Source: Cryomorphaceae bacterium (GTDB lineage Bacteria > Bacteroidota > Bacteroidia > Flavobacteriales_D > Parvicellaceae). From it: a stretch of DNA of 64,000 nt. Below, in pieces: positions 28,833 to 38,929 of the stretch. Position 1 is the first letter of the stretch, and each line of letters begins with the position of its first letter. The stretch covers positions 310,001 through 374,000 of the forward strand of contig CAJJBV010000001.1 in NCBI GenBank assembly GCA_905182525.1, written 5' to 3'. Under the pieces are notes generated by a model. That model was not told the origin of the DNA and searched no databases. It saw nothing but the letters and a program-made list of their open reading frames with translations. The translations under genes and the position numbers were made by a program.

Positions 28833-30303
28833 AGTCCTCCGTTTTTTTCATAATATAATGCATCACTACATCTTTTTCAATGTAAGGAACTCCTTTTCTA
28901 AAAGTGGAAAGCATATTTTCTAACTCGACTGATGTTTTCCTTGGTCTTCTGAACTCCATTCCTTGAGCTGCTGTCAAAAGTTCAATACTTAATATTCTAT
29001 GAAGGTTTTTAACTACTTCTAGTAGCTTAACTCCAGAAATAGACCCCATACTTACATGATCCTCTTGTCCATTTGATGATTCAATACTGTCAACAGAAGC
29101 TGGGTGACATAAAACTTTGTTTTTACTTACTAAACTAGCTGCAGTATACTGAGAAATCATGAAACCAGAATTTAAACCAGGATTATTAATTAAAAATGGT
29201 GGTAATCCTCTTGTTCCTGAAATTAGTTTATAAACTCTTCTTTCCGAAATACTTCCTAGTTCAGCAGCAGCTATAGCCATAAAATCCATAGCCATTGCAA
29301 TTGGTTGACCATGAAAATTACCAGCTGAAATTATCTCATCTTCTTCATCAAAAACAATAGGATTATCAGTAACAGAATTAATTTCTATTGTTAATTTCTC
29401 TTCAAAGTCTTTAAATACATCAAAACTAGCGCCATGAACCTGGGGAATACAACGAAAAGAATATGGATCTTGAACTGACTTATTTTCAGAATTTAATAAT
29501 TCACTACTTTCTAATAAACTCAAAATCTTTTGAGAACAAATCGTTTGTCCTTTAAAAGCTCTTACTAAATGAGCCTTAGGATCAAAAGGAGACAATCGAC
29601 AATTAAAAACATCTAATGAAAGTGCTGAAATTTTATGAACCCATTCAAAAAGTGAATTCAATTTTAAAAATGAATAAGTAGCATAAGCACTCATAAACTG
29701 AGTCCCGTTTAAAAGAGCTAATCCTTCTTTAGAATCTAGTTCCAGTATTGGTTCAGTAAATAAATCCAAAACATCCTTAGAATTCATTTTAGAACCCTTG
29801 TAGTTAACCTCTCCCTCACCTATTAATGTTAAAGAGATATGTGCTAAAGGTGCTAAATCACCTGAAGCTCCAAGTGAACCCGATTCAAATACAACTGGCA
29901 AAATATCATTATTAAAAAGAAAAATTAATTTTTCAACTGTCTTCAAATGGACTCCTGAATATCCCAAGGAAAGCACATTAATTTTTATTAAAAGCATTAT
30001 TTTAACAATTACTGAATCAATTTCATCACCAGTTCCACAGGCGTGTGACTTTACCAAATTAATTTGTAACTCTTTAAGTTCGCTTGGGGATATTACTTCA
30101 TTACATAAAGATCCAAAACCAGTATTTATTCCATAAAACACCTCATCATTATTTTTTAGTTTCTGGTCTAAATAATTTCTGTTTTTTTCAATTCGAAGTA
30201 TAGATTCTTGAGATAATTTAAGACTTAGCTTATCGCTTAAGATTCTTTTAATAGCTAAGAGAGATAATTCTTTTGGAGAAATAATAAATTCAGTTTCTTT
30301 CAT
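28813..30303 (-). CDS. hutH: Histidine ammonia-lyase
   Basis: HutH deaminates histidine to urocanate using the self-formed MIO cofactor. MIO residues Ala-Ser-Gly lie at about 146-148 (GSLGASGDLAPLAH). The catalytic Tyr is in VFYGINTGFGSL (about residue 57). The selectivity pair in LVKSHACGTG is Ser-His, typical of histidine rather than tyrosine or phenylalanine lyases. QDPYSFRCIPQVHGA and GSISGVKLLEVV are also present. ATG 30303 is preferred to TTG 30312; it begins two bases after the hisS stop. Length is 496 residues, normal for the family. hutG and hutF lie about 10 kb away. Confidence 0.93.
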   Translation of the reverse strand: MKETEFIISPKELSLLAIKRILSDKLSLKLSQESILRIEKNRNYLDQKLKNNDEVFYGINTGFGSLCNEVISPSELKELQINLVKSHACGTGDEIDSVIVKIMLLIKINVLSLGYSGVHLKTVEKLIFLFNNDILPVVFESGSLGASGDLAPLAHISLTLIGEGEVNYKGSKMNSKDVLDLFTEPILELDSKEGLALLNGTQFMSAYATYSFLKLNSLFEWVHKISALSLDVFNCRLSPFDPKAHLVRAFKGQTICSQKILSLLESSELLNSENKSVQDPYSFRCIPQVHGASFDVFKDFEEKLTIEINSVTDNPIVFDEEDEIISAGNFHGQPIAMAMDFMAIAAAELGSISERRVYKLISGTRGLPPFLINNPGLNSGFMISQYTAASLVSKNKVLCHPASVDSIESSNGQEDHVSMGSISGVKLLEVVKNLHRILSIELLTAAQGMEFRRPRKTSVELENMLSTFRKGVPYIEKDVVMHYIMKKTEDFISDWK

Positions 30304-30305
30304 GT

Positions 30306-31637
30306 TTACCAAATAATTTGATTTAACATGGAGGTATCTTGATTTCCTGAATCCATATCTTTAATTTCAACTGACATATTTAAATTAAAATCTTCTTTTA
30401 TAAATATTACAAAAGCAATATTCATAGAATTAGCATATTTAAGTTGTTTTTTAAGTTTGTGATCTTCTGGATACAATATACTATTAACTCCTTTTTCTCT
30501 TATAAATTGCAATAACTTAAGTCCGTTAATATTAGATTCTGACTGGTCAACAATCATAAACTTAGAAGGATTACTTAAATTATCAGGGAAAAAATTTAAA
30601 TCATTCATTAAATCATAAATCCTCTCTGCACCAAAAGAAATTCCAACTCCTGATAGATTGTTCTGGCCAAAAACCTTAGTTAAATCGTCGTAACGACCTC
30701 CTCCCACAATACTGCCCATTGAATTATTATTCAAAACTACTTCAAAAATAGATCCTGTATAATAGTCTAAGCCTCTTGCTAAAGAAAGATTAATTTTAAT
30801 ATTGTTTATTCCCAAAACATTACAGCTTTTTACAATATAGCTTAGTTCTTGAATTCCTTTTTGACCAAGTTGACTATTTTGCAACTTATTTTCCAACCAA
30901 CTTATAATCTCATTTTCAGAAACAGCAAATACTTCTTCAAATAATTGTGCAACTTCTTTATTTGGAATATTAGTCTTTAGTTCTTCAACAACTTTTTCAG
31001 TTCCAATTTTATCTACTTTATCAATAATTACAGTGATTTCAGAAAAAAACTCTGTTGCATTACAAAACTCAACTAAAGACGCTAGAATTTTCCTGTTGTT
31101 AATCATTATCGTATGGTCACTAAGCTTCAATTCATTTAAAACTTCATGAATTAAAGAAACCAATTCTACTTCACTGACCAACGATTCAGAACCCACAACA
31201 TCTGCATCACATTGGTAAAATTCACGATACCTACCCTTTTGCGGTCTATCTGCCCTCCAAACAGGTTGAATTTGATATCTCTTAAATGGAAAAACAATGT
31301 CATTCTGGTGCTGAACTATGTATCTTGCAAATGGTACTGTAAGATCGTATCTTAAAGCTTCATCGGAAAAATCATTGTCTTTTACAGTTTCAGTATTAGA
31401 CTCTGAATATGCTTTCTCAAATTTCGCACCTCTTTTCAAAACTTTAAAAAGGAGTTGATCACCTTCACTGCCATATTTACCTGTAAGAGTAGAGAGCTTC
31501 TCCATAGACGGAGTTTCTATTGGTGAAAACCCAAATTTTTCAAACTTAGATTTTATAATGTCGAATATAAAATTCCGTCTTCTTATTTCAGAAGGTGAAA
31601 AATCTCTAGTTCCTTTGGGTATAGAAGGTTTTTGCAT
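30306..31637 (-). CDS. hisS: Histidine--tRNA ligase
   Basis: HisRS charges tRNA-His. The 443 residues show class II motif 1 (PSIPKGTRDFSPSEIRRR), motif 2 (YQIQPVWRADRPQKGRYREF), the HisA motifs (ARGLDYYTGSIFEV) and motif 3 (GVGISFGAERIYDL). A C-terminal anticodon-binding domain completes it. Length is normal. It lies immediately upstream of hutH on the same strand with a 2-base gap, so the gene for histidine charging and the first gene of histidine degradation share a transcript. Confidence 0.97.
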   Translation of the reverse strand: MQKPSIPKGTRDFSPSEIRRRNFIFDIIKSKFEKFGFSPIETPSMEKLSTLTGKYGSEGDQLLFKVLKRGAKFEKAYSESNTETVKDNDFSDEALRYDLTVPFARYIVQHQNDIVFPFKRYQIQPVWRADRPQKGRYREFYQCDADVVGSESLVSEVELVSLIHEVLNELKLSDHTIMINNRKILASLVEFCNATEFFSEITVIIDKVDKIGTEKVVEELKTNIPNKEVAQLFEEVFAVSENEIISWLENKLQNSQLGQKGIQELSYIVKSCNVLGINNIKINLSLARGLDYYTGSIFEVVLNNNSMGSIVGGGRYDDLTKVFGQNNLSGVGISFGAERIYDLMNDLNFFPDNLSNPSKFMIVDQSESNINGLKLLQFIREKGVNSILYPEDHKLKKQLKYANSMNIAFVIFIKEDFNLNMSVEIKDMDSGNQDTSMLNQIIW

Positions 31638-31697
31638 GATTGTAAAAGTATGAATTTACACAAATATGTTGCAATTAGCTATAGACAATATTAGTAA

Positions 31698-32251
31698 TTA
31701 TGGTTTAATAATTATTTTATCTAAATATTGTTCAATTTCTAAAAATGAAGTCTTTGAAAGAACGATATTTCCTGTAGGATCAATCAAGAATGTTGATGGA
31801 ATATTAAAAACACCATAGTTATTAGCAATTGAAGAACTTAATACTAAGTTATGGTATTGAACGATTTGGTATTCCCATTTAAAACCAAACTTATCTACTA
31901 CCTTTTTCCATTTTTCACCTTTTTTTTCTAATGCTATGGTGATAATATCCAGCTTGGATTCCAGACCAAAAGTTTTTGATTTATATTTTTCGTTAAGTTG
32001 AACTAATTTTGGAGCATTTCTTAAGCATGGACTGCACCAAGATCCCCAAAAATATAGGATTACATAATTATCTTTAGAGTTTGAAAGTGAATAGTTATTG
32101 CCATTAACTAATTCAGTAGTAAAATCAGGAGCTTTTTCACCTTTAGATGGATTATTAAATAAGTAATACAAAACACCTAAAATTGCAAGTTAAGCAAATA
32201 AAGAAAAATACAGCTTTGAAATTTTCTATTTAAAATTTTGTAGAATGTCAT
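31698..32251 (-). CDS. TlpA-like membrane-anchored thioredoxin (frameshifted)
   Basis: The C-terminal 157 residues are a TlpA/ResA-type thioredoxin domain: KGEKAPDFTTELVNGNNYSL, LYFWGSWCSPCLRNAPKL (CxxC), then FNIPSTFLIDPTGNIV with the cis-Pro. The frame starts only at a TTG (32171). Upstream on another frame an ATG at 32251 gives MTFYKILNRKFQSC and a hydrophobic stretch that joins AILGVLYYLFNNP if one base is added near 32185-32192. The repaired protein is about 184 residues with one N-terminal membrane anchor and a periplasmic domain. Such proteins reduce disulfides outside the membrane. Confidence 0.82.
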
Positions 32252-32303
32252 GAGTATTTAAAAGATGATTTCTTAATCTTATAACTGGCATAAAATACTT
32301 GAA

Positions 32304-32330
32304 ATAAAAAAACCCCGATTAACGAGGTTT
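32304..32330 (-). terminator. Terminator of tRNA-Ser
   Basis: Read on the minus strand, AAACCTCG, a 5-base loop and CGGGGTTT are followed by a run of T. It lies just downstream of the tRNA 3' end. Confidence 0.85.
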
Positions 32331-32341
32331 GATTAAAATGG

Positions 32342-32426
32342 CGGAGAGTGAGGGATTCGAACCCCCGGTACATTGCTGCACAATAGTTTTCAAGACTACC
32401 GCATTCGACCACTCTGCCAACTCTCC
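32342..32426 (-). tRNA. tRNA-Ser(UGA)
   Basis: On the minus strand the 85-base gene has a 7-bp acceptor stem (GGAGAGT with ACTCTCC), a D arm, an anticodon loop CTTGAAA (anticodon TGA), a long variable arm as expected for serine, and the T arm GGTTCGAATCCC. The discriminator is G, and the next three bases read CCA (32341-32339). That is either an encoded CCA end or chance. Confidence 0.97.
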
Positions 32427-32513
32427 GTAAGTTGCGCAAAAATAGAAAAAACATTTTTATAGCTGCTGTTATTTGAAAATAAATTATAGAATTAATATAA
32501 CTATTTTAGCAAT

Positions 32514-33431
32514 ATGTCATGGAATGTCTACATAAGGGGTTATCAAAATTACTTGCAAATAGAAAAATCTCTTTCTAAAAATACTGTTGATGGCTACTGT
32601 AGAGATATAAAAAAGTTAAATAATTTTTTTAATGGTAATGATGATAAGAAAAAGATTGAAGATGTAAATTATCAAGATTTTCAAAACTATTTATCTTATT
32701 TAAACGATCTAAAAATAAATGCTCGATCTCAATCAAGAGTAATTTCTAGTATGAGGTCATTTTTTAAATTTTTGATTCTTGAGAAAATTATAAAAGAAAA
32801 TCCAACTGAGCTATTAGAAAATCCTAAAACAGGAAAAAAATTACCCGAATTTCTTACCATTGAGGAAATTGAATTACTTGTTAACCAAATAGACCGATCT
32901 AAAAAAGAGGGGGAAAGAAATTTAGCAATTATTGAAGTTCTTTATGGCTGCGGATTAAGAGTAACAGAGCTTATTGAACTAAAAATTTCAGAAATTTATT
33001 GGGAAGAAGGCTTTATAAGAATTATAGGAAAAGGAAATAAGGAAAGATTAGTTCCTTTGGGAAAAATTGCATCAAAGCATTTAAAAATTTATTTAAATGA
33101 AATTCGAGTTCACCAAAAGGTTAAAGATTTGTTTGTAGATCATGTTTTTATTAATAAAAATGGAAGTAAAATCTCAAGAGTAATGATATTCAAAATCGTT
33201 AAAAAACTCACTGAAAAAGCTGGAATTCAAAAAAATATTTCTCCGCATTCACTTAGACATTCATTTGCAACCCATTTAGTGGAGGGTGGAGCTGATCTTA
33301 GGTCAGTTCAAGAAATGTTAGGTCATCAATCAATTACAACTACAGAAATTTATACTCATTTGGATAAAAACTATCTAAAGCAAGCAATTTTAGATCATCA
33401 CCCTTTAGAAAAAATTAAAATGGATTGGTAG
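32514..33431 (+). CDS. xerD: Site-specific tyrosine recombinase XerD
   Basis: A 305-residue tyrosine recombinase. The N-terminal SAM-like domain starts YIRGYQNYLQIEKSLSKNTV. The catalytic residues are Arg in YGCGLRVTELIELK, His/Arg in HSLRHSFATHLVEGG, His in LGHQSITTTEIYTH and the nucleophilic Tyr within the latter. Length and sequence fit the chromosomal XerC/XerD family that resolves dimers at dif, rather than a phage integrase. No dif-like site is recognised nearby. A near-match -7 element (TATTTTAG, 32502-32509) ends four bases before the ATG. The 3' end overlaps the convergent SDR gene by 17 bases. Confidence 0.92.
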   Translation: MSWNVYIRGYQNYLQIEKSLSKNTVDGYCRDIKKLNNFFNGNDDKKKIEDVNYQDFQNYLSYLNDLKINARSQSRVISSMRSFFKFLILEKIIKENPTELLENPKTGKKLPEFLTIEEIELLVNQIDRSKKEGERNLAIIEVLYGCGLRVTELIELKISEIYWEEGFIRIIGKGNKERLVPLGKIASKHLKIYLNEIRVHQKVKDLFVDHVFINKNGSKISRVMIFKIVKKLTEKAGIQKNISPHSLRHSFATHLVEGGADLRSVQEMLGHQSITTTEIYTHLDKNYLKQAILDHHPLEKIKMDW

Positions 33432-34119
33432 CCCAAACATTTAATTCTGGAATAAAACCTCTATCATCCATTTGAATAGCAGAAATAATTACGTGAGAGA
33501 TTTCACTAGGTCTTAGTTTATTGTCTTGAACTTCCCTTTCCGTCCTGTTTTTGTCATTAAAAGCTGTGGTAACCTCACTTGGGTTAACAAGAATTACTCT
33601 AATATTATCTCTTCTTAGTTCATGTCTCCAGCACTCTGTTAGTCCTCTTAGAGCAAATTTTGAAGCACTGTAAACAGAACCAGAAGGAAACCCACTAGTT
33701 GCAGCACTAGATCCAATATTAATAATAGTACCATGTTGTTGAGTTTTAAAAAATTTAACAACTTCTTGAGTTAACATAGTTAATCCAAAAACATTGGTAG
33801 CAAAAATATTTTCAAACTGTGAAATTTTAATGTCTTCTAGCTTTGCAAATTCTCCAATACCAGCATTATTTACTAAAACATCAATTCCTCCCATAGAATG
33901 AAAAGCATCTAAAGTCTTTACAGCAATAGTGTTGTACTTACTTACATCTAAATGAATTGGTATAGCATTTATTTCACTGGCTACTCTTTCTAGTTTTTCT
34001 TTATTTCTACCAGTAATTGACACTATTGCACCCATTGAAATTAGATCTTTTGCAGTAACTCTTCCAATACCAGAGGAACCTCCAGTAATTAAAACTTTTT
34101 TACCTGATATATCTTTCAT
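33415..34119 (-). CDS. Short-chain dehydrogenase/reductase
   Basis: A 234-residue classical SDR with cofactor motif ITGGSSGIGRVTA (TGxxxGxG), the NNAG motif (VLVNNAGIGEF), catalytic Ser (IINIGSSAAT) and the YxxxK site (VYSASKFALRG). The residue after the second beta strand is Arg (ITGRNKEKLE), which favours NADPH. The substrate cannot be read from the sequence. It ends inside the xerD 3' end. Confidence 0.92.
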   Translation of the reverse strand: MKDISGKKVLITGGSSGIGRVTAKDLISMGAIVSITGRNKEKLERVASEINAIPIHLDVSKYNTIAVKTLDAFHSMGGIDVLVNNAGIGEFAKLEDIKISQFENIFATNVFGLTMLTQEVVKFFKTQQHGTIINIGSSAATSGFPSGSVYSASKFALRGLTECWRHELRRDNIRVILVNPSEVTTAFNDKNRTEREVQDNKLRPSEISHVIISAIQMDDRGFIPELNVWATNPF

Positions 34120-34184
34120 AATATCTTTTTCAATAAATATAATAAATAAGAAACTTAGATATTGTTAAGAAATCATAATAAGGG

Positions 34185-34706
34185 TTATAATAAAGAGAGT
34201 ATTTTATCTGAATCTGGTCTAGTTGAACTTCTAAACCTTCTTATAAGCAAACCTTTTTCATCTATTAAATACTTTTCAAAATTCCACATAATATCCCCTT
34301 TAAAAGATTGATTTTCTTGATGGTTTAGCCAATCAAAAAGTGGGTCAATATCTTTGCCTTTAACACTAACTTTATTAGCCATAAGAAAAGTAACACCATA
34401 ATTCTTAACACAAAAATTTTTGATTTCGCTGTTATTACCAGGCTCTTGTCCGCCAAAGTTATTGGCAGGGAAACCAATTACAACTAAATCATTTCCATAT
34501 TTACTATGAACAGCTTGTAATGCTTCATATTGGGAGGTAAAACCACATTCGCTAGCAGTGTTTACAAAAAGCATTTTTTTTCCTTTAAAGACAGATAAAG
34601 ATTGTGATTTACCATCTAAGGTTTTAATATCAAAGTCGTGTACTGAATTTTGTGATGTCATATTTAATAGGTTAAAAATTGCGAAAGATAATATTAAAGA
34701 TTTCAT
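34185..34706 (-). CDS. Glutathione peroxidase-like thiol peroxidase
   Basis: A 173-residue protein from ATG 34706, which gives a signal peptide (MKSLILSFAIFNLLNMTSQ). The longer TTG/ATG options upstream do not. Catalytic residues are Cys54 (NTASECGFTSQY), Gln87 (FPANNFGGQEPG) and Trp142 (IMWNFEKYL). It is a cysteine, not selenocysteine, enzyme. Family members of this type commonly use thioredoxin as reductant; glutathione is unlikely in a bacillithiol producer (inference). Predicted to be exported to the periplasm. Confidence 0.92.
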   Translation of the reverse strand: MKSLILSFAIFNLLNMTSQNSVHDFDIKTLDGKSQSLSVFKGKKMLFVNTASECGFTSQYEALQAVHSKYGNDLVVIGFPANNFGGQEPGNNSEIKNFCVKNYGVTFLMANKVSVKGKDIDPLFDWLNHQENQSFKGDIMWNFEKYLIDEKGLLIRRFRSSTRPDSDKILSLL

Positions 34707-34738
34707 TTTTTGTTTAATTATTTTTGTTAAATCTTGAA

Positions 34739-34746
34739 CAAACATA
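34739..34746 (-). promoter_or_regulatory. -7 promoter element (TATGTTTG) of the glutathione peroxidase gene
   Basis: Exact TAnnTTTG on the minus strand, 32 bases before the chosen ATG. Its position supports starting the gene at 34706 rather than further upstream. Confidence 0.5.
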
Positions 34747-34824
34747 GTGCATATAAGTATCAATATCACAAATGATATCTTAAATTAACTTAAATTCACA
34801 AATTAAATTTCTACGATAAATTAA

Positions 34825-36141
34825 ATGAATTCAAAAACTGCTGCATTTTATACTCTTGGATGTAAACTTAACTTTTCTGAAACTAGTACAATTTCAAGAG
34901 ATTTAGAAGAAGAAGGCTATGCAAAAATAGATTTTGAGTTAGGAGCAGATATATATATTGTTAATACTTGTTCAGTTACAGATCAAGCAGATAAAAAATG
35001 TAGAAATATTGTAAGAAAGGCACTAAAGTATAACCCAAATGCATTTATTATAGTAATAGGTTGTTATGCTCAATTAAAACCTGAAGAAATATCTACAATT
35101 GAGGGGGTAGATTTAGTGCTTGGAGCACAAGAAAAATTTAATATTGGAAAATATCTAGACGATACTAATAAAAAAAATAAGCCCGTATTATTAAATCAAA
35201 GTATTAAAAATGTAAAGACTTTTTATCCTGGATATAGTTTAGGTGACAGAACAAGATCCTTTTTTAAAGTTCAAGATGGTTGTAATTATTTTTGTTCGTT
35301 TTGTACCATTCCATTAGCGAGGGGGAAAAGCCGAAGTGGTAGTATTTCTCAAACAATCGAAAAAGCTAAAGAAATCGGAAGATCTGAAGTTAAAGAAGTT
35401 GTCTTAACTGGAATAAATTTAGGTGATTTTGGATATGGAACTAACGAGAATTTTTTTCAATTAATTAAAGAATTAGACCAGTTAAATGGAATTTACAGAT
35501 ATAGAATTTCCTCTATAGAACCAGATTTACTAAGCGAGGAAATTATACAGTTTGTAAATTCGTCTAATAAATTTGTTCCACATTTTCATATTCCCCTTCA
35601 AAGTGGATCTGATTATTTATTAAAAAAAATGAGGAGAAAATACGATACAGACTTGTATTGTTCTAGAATTAGATTAATAAAAAAATTAATGCCTCATGCT
35701 TGTATCGGAGTAGATGTAATTGTAGGTTTTCCGGGTGAAACTAAAGAAGAATTTAATAAAACTATAGAATATTTAAAATCTTTACCTATTTCTTATTTAC
35801 ATGTATTTACCTATTCAGAGAGAGCAAACACCAATGCTCCTAAGATGAATGATGTTGTTCCAATGGATATTAGAAGGAAACGAAGCAAACAACTTAGAAT
35901 TCTTAGTTTAAAACTTAAGCTTAAATTTTACAATGAAAATATAGGTTACAAAGGAAAAGTATTGCTTGAGTCTAAAGAAGAAAATAATTTGATTGGGTTT
36001 ACTGAAAATTACATAAAGGTTAAGATACCATTTGATGATAAAATGATTAATACAATTCAAGAAGTGAGAATAGAAAAAATAAACTCTGATATTGAAGCGT
36101 ACGGTAGTGTTTTAAAAAAACATGTATTATTAAACAAATAG
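34825..36141 (+). CDS. mtaB: tRNA ms2t6A37 methylthiotransferase MtaB
   Basis: MtaB is a radical-SAM enzyme that adds a methylthio group to t6A37 in tRNAs that read ANN codons. The N-terminal cluster-binding domain has three cysteines (TLGCKLNF, VNTCSVTDQ, VIGCYAQLKPE). The radical-SAM motif is GCNYFCSFCTIPLARG. A TRAM domain is at the C-terminus. The N-terminal TLGCKLNFSET distinguishes MtaB from MiaB and RimO. The 438-residue length is normal. The next gene begins 5 bases after the stop. Confidence 0.94.
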   Translation: MNSKTAAFYTLGCKLNFSETSTISRDLEEEGYAKIDFELGADIYIVNTCSVTDQADKKCRNIVRKALKYNPNAFIIVIGCYAQLKPEEISTIEGVDLVLGAQEKFNIGKYLDDTNKKNKPVLLNQSIKNVKTFYPGYSLGDRTRSFFKVQDGCNYFCSFCTIPLARGKSRSGSISQTIEKAKEIGRSEVKEVVLTGINLGDFGYGTNENFFQLIKELDQLNGIYRYRISSIEPDLLSEEIIQFVNSSNKFVPHFHIPLQSGSDYLLKKMRRKYDTDLYCSRIRLIKKLMPHACIGVDVIVGFPGETKEEFNKTIEYLKSLPISYLHVFTYSERANTNAPKMNDVVPMDIRRKRSKQLRILSLKLKLKFYNENIGYKGKVLLESKEENNLIGFTENYIKVKIPFDDKMINTIQEVRIEKINSDIEAYGSVLKKHVLLNK

Positions 36142-36146
36142 TTCAT

Positions 36147-38929
36147 ATGAAATACATTAAAACACTGGAATACATAATTTTAATTAAAATAATAGTTTTA
36201 ATTTTACTTGTATTTCCTCATAATTTTAAAAGTCAAAACATGTCTATTTTTGGCAATGTTATTGACACTTTAAACAATACCGCAAAGAAAAATGCAGTGG
36301 TTATGTTAGTAAGACTATCTGACTCGACAATGATAGACTTTAAAAGAACTGATGATAATGGAGGGTTTTATTTTAATACTCCTGTAGATACCGTAGAAAT
36401 TATTATTTCTCATTATAAAAATGATGATAAGATTATTTTCTTTTTCCCCTCTAAAGACCGATTATCTTTAAATCTAAACAACACCATTCTTCCAGAAAAA
36501 AGTGAGATGATGAATGAAGTTACCATATATGCATTTAAGGATCCTGTATTTTTTAGAGGTGACACCTTAGTTTTTTTAGCAGATTCTTTCAAAACAAAAG
36601 AGAATGCAGTTGTTGAAGATTTACTTAAAAAGTTACCTGGTATAGAAGTTGATAAAAATGGTTCAATCACTTCACAGGGAAGAGAAGTAAATAAAGTATT
36701 GGTAGATGGCGATGAATTCTTTGGTAGCGATCCAACAATTGCCACTAAGAATTTGGGTGCAAAAAGCATTGAAAGTGTAGAAATATATGAGGAAGAGAAT
36801 ACAGATTCTGATGAAACTGCTGATGAAACTATTCAAGTAATGGATTTAAGATTAAAAGAAGATGCTAAAAAGGGATATTTTGGAAGAGCTTCTGGAGGTA
36901 CTGATTTTAATAACTTCTACGAAGGAGAATTACTATTTAATAAATTTAATAGAGATTTTAAATTATCAGTTTTTTCGTTAGCCTCAAATACTCCTAGAGC
37001 AAATTTTGGATACGGTGACATAAAAAAATACGGCTTAAGTACAGATAATGGTGATTTTTTTAGTGATAATAACCGAGGCAGTTGGTATGGAGGATCTGAT
37101 GGCTTTAGTAATAATGGAATTCCTGAAACTGTTAAATCTGGTATTTTTTTCTCTGACAAATTAAATGACAAGGTGAAAATTGGATTTAACTACACCTATA
37201 ACGAATCATCTTTAAAAACAAACTCAAATAGAAATTTACAATATCTACTTCGTGACACCACCTTTTATGTAGAAGAAGATAATAATACAGATCAAACAAA
37301 CGAAGATCACCTAATTAATGCCAAAATAAATATTAAATTGGATAGCTCAACTTCGCTTGAAATTCTACCTAGTTATAGCCTATCGAAAACAATAAATAAT
37401 AATAATTTTCAAAATTCATTTATTACAGAATCTTTAGACACCAACTCTAAATCTACAGTCAACCAAAAACACAATTCTGAAAGCTATAATTTCTCTACAG
37501 AAATAAGATTAAAAAAAGATTTTAGAAAAAAAGGCAGAACACTTAAATATGCAATAAAATTTAATGATTCTGAAAACGATGAAAATCAATTTAACTTAAC
37601 TAATAATGAGTACAATCAAAACAATGTTATAAAAGATACGTTAGATCAAAATCAGAATTTCATATCAAACACAAAAAAATACCAATCTCAATTTTTATTT
37701 AAAGAACCGATTAACAAAAAATGGGGATTAGATATTGAGCATCTTTTTAAAATTAATATTGCAAATCAGAACAGATCGACAACAAATAAAGATTTAACTA
37801 ATAATGAATACAGTATTTTGGATAGTTTATTTTCGAATAATTTTGAGAATTTCAAATTAACCAATAGAGCTGGCTTATATTTTGTGTATAGACACAAAAA
37901 AGACCGTTTAAAAATTGGGGGGTATGTAAGAAATGTTCAATTAAAAAGTTTTGATGAAATGAAAAATCCACTTACAGCTCCACTAGATTTTTGGGATATT
38001 TTACCCCAATTAAATTTTAGACACAAATTCAATAACTCACAAAGATTAAGATTTTCTTACAGAACAAACTCTAGACAACCATCGCTAAATCAGCTGCAGC
38101 CGGTTCAAAACAACTCGAATCCAAATACAATTATTGAAGGAAATCCTGATCTTATTCCGGACTATTCTCATAAACTCTCATTAGGATATAACCATTGGAA
38201 AGGTTTGTCCGGAAGCTACATATGGTCAAGTATTGATCATAGAATAGTTTCAAATCCATTTTCTAATGAAGTTTCATTTGATAATTATGGAAGAAAAATT
38301 TCTAAAACAATAAATATTGAATCTTCTACGAATCAATTCAGTAGCTTTAATTTGGGGGGAAAGTACCATTAGGAAATTCATCTATGGGATTAAATATCAG
38401 AAATTTCTCTAGTTACAATGTTACTAATAGTGTAGTTGACAGGTTTAAAAATGAAACAACTACCCTATCTCAATCCAACGAATTAACATTAGAATGGGAA
38501 ACGGATTCTTTATTTATAGAAATTGGAGCTGAAATATCATTTTCAAGGCCTTCTAACAGCCTAAATATAGTTAGTCAACCATTTGTGACACAATACTACT
38601 TTTTAGATACAGAGATCGAACTGCCTTGGAAAATGACTTTATCTAGTGAATCAGGATACACAATCAATACACAAAGATCTGATGGATACAACATAAACTT
38701 TTTAATAATTAACCTCTCTTTAGAAAAAAGATTTACTAAAAGAGAGAATATCGTATTATCAATCGAAGGAAACGATATACTTAACCAAAATATAATTGCT
38801 CAAAGAATAGTACAGAATAATTTAATTATAGACAATAGAACCACTATTATATCTAGATATTTTTTAGCTAGACTTACTTATAAATTTAATAACAAAAAAA
38901 TTAAAACCCAAGATGAATCATTTCATTAA
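36147..38929 (+). CDS. Outer-membrane beta-barrel protein with N-terminal regulatory domain (frameshifted)
   Basis: A protein of about 927 residues. It has a signal peptide (IIVLILLVFPHNFKSQ), a CarboxypepD_reg-like domain (SIFGNVIDTLNNTAKKNAVV), a plug-like domain (LKKLPGIEVDKNGSITSQGREVNKVLVDGDEF) and a long barrel of alternating strands. This is the TonB-receptor-like outer membrane beta-barrel family 3, normally paired with GLPGLI proteins. The frame stops at 38372 after NLGGKYH and resumes as VPLGNSSMGLNIRNFSSYN. A missing base in the G/A run at 38354-38363 explains it. It overlaps the GLPGLI gene by 17 bases. The substrate is unknown. Confidence 0.87.

Noticed and set aside
32248-32454. 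68-residue minus-strand reading frame
   Set aside because: It runs through tRNA-Ser and its terminator; the tRNA explains the sequence.
32514-33431. Tyrosine recombinase as a mobile-element integrase next to tRNA-Ser
   Set aside because: It has XerD length and motifs, its neighbours are housekeeping genes, and there is no duplicated tRNA end or cargo. The nearby tRNA seems a coincidence.
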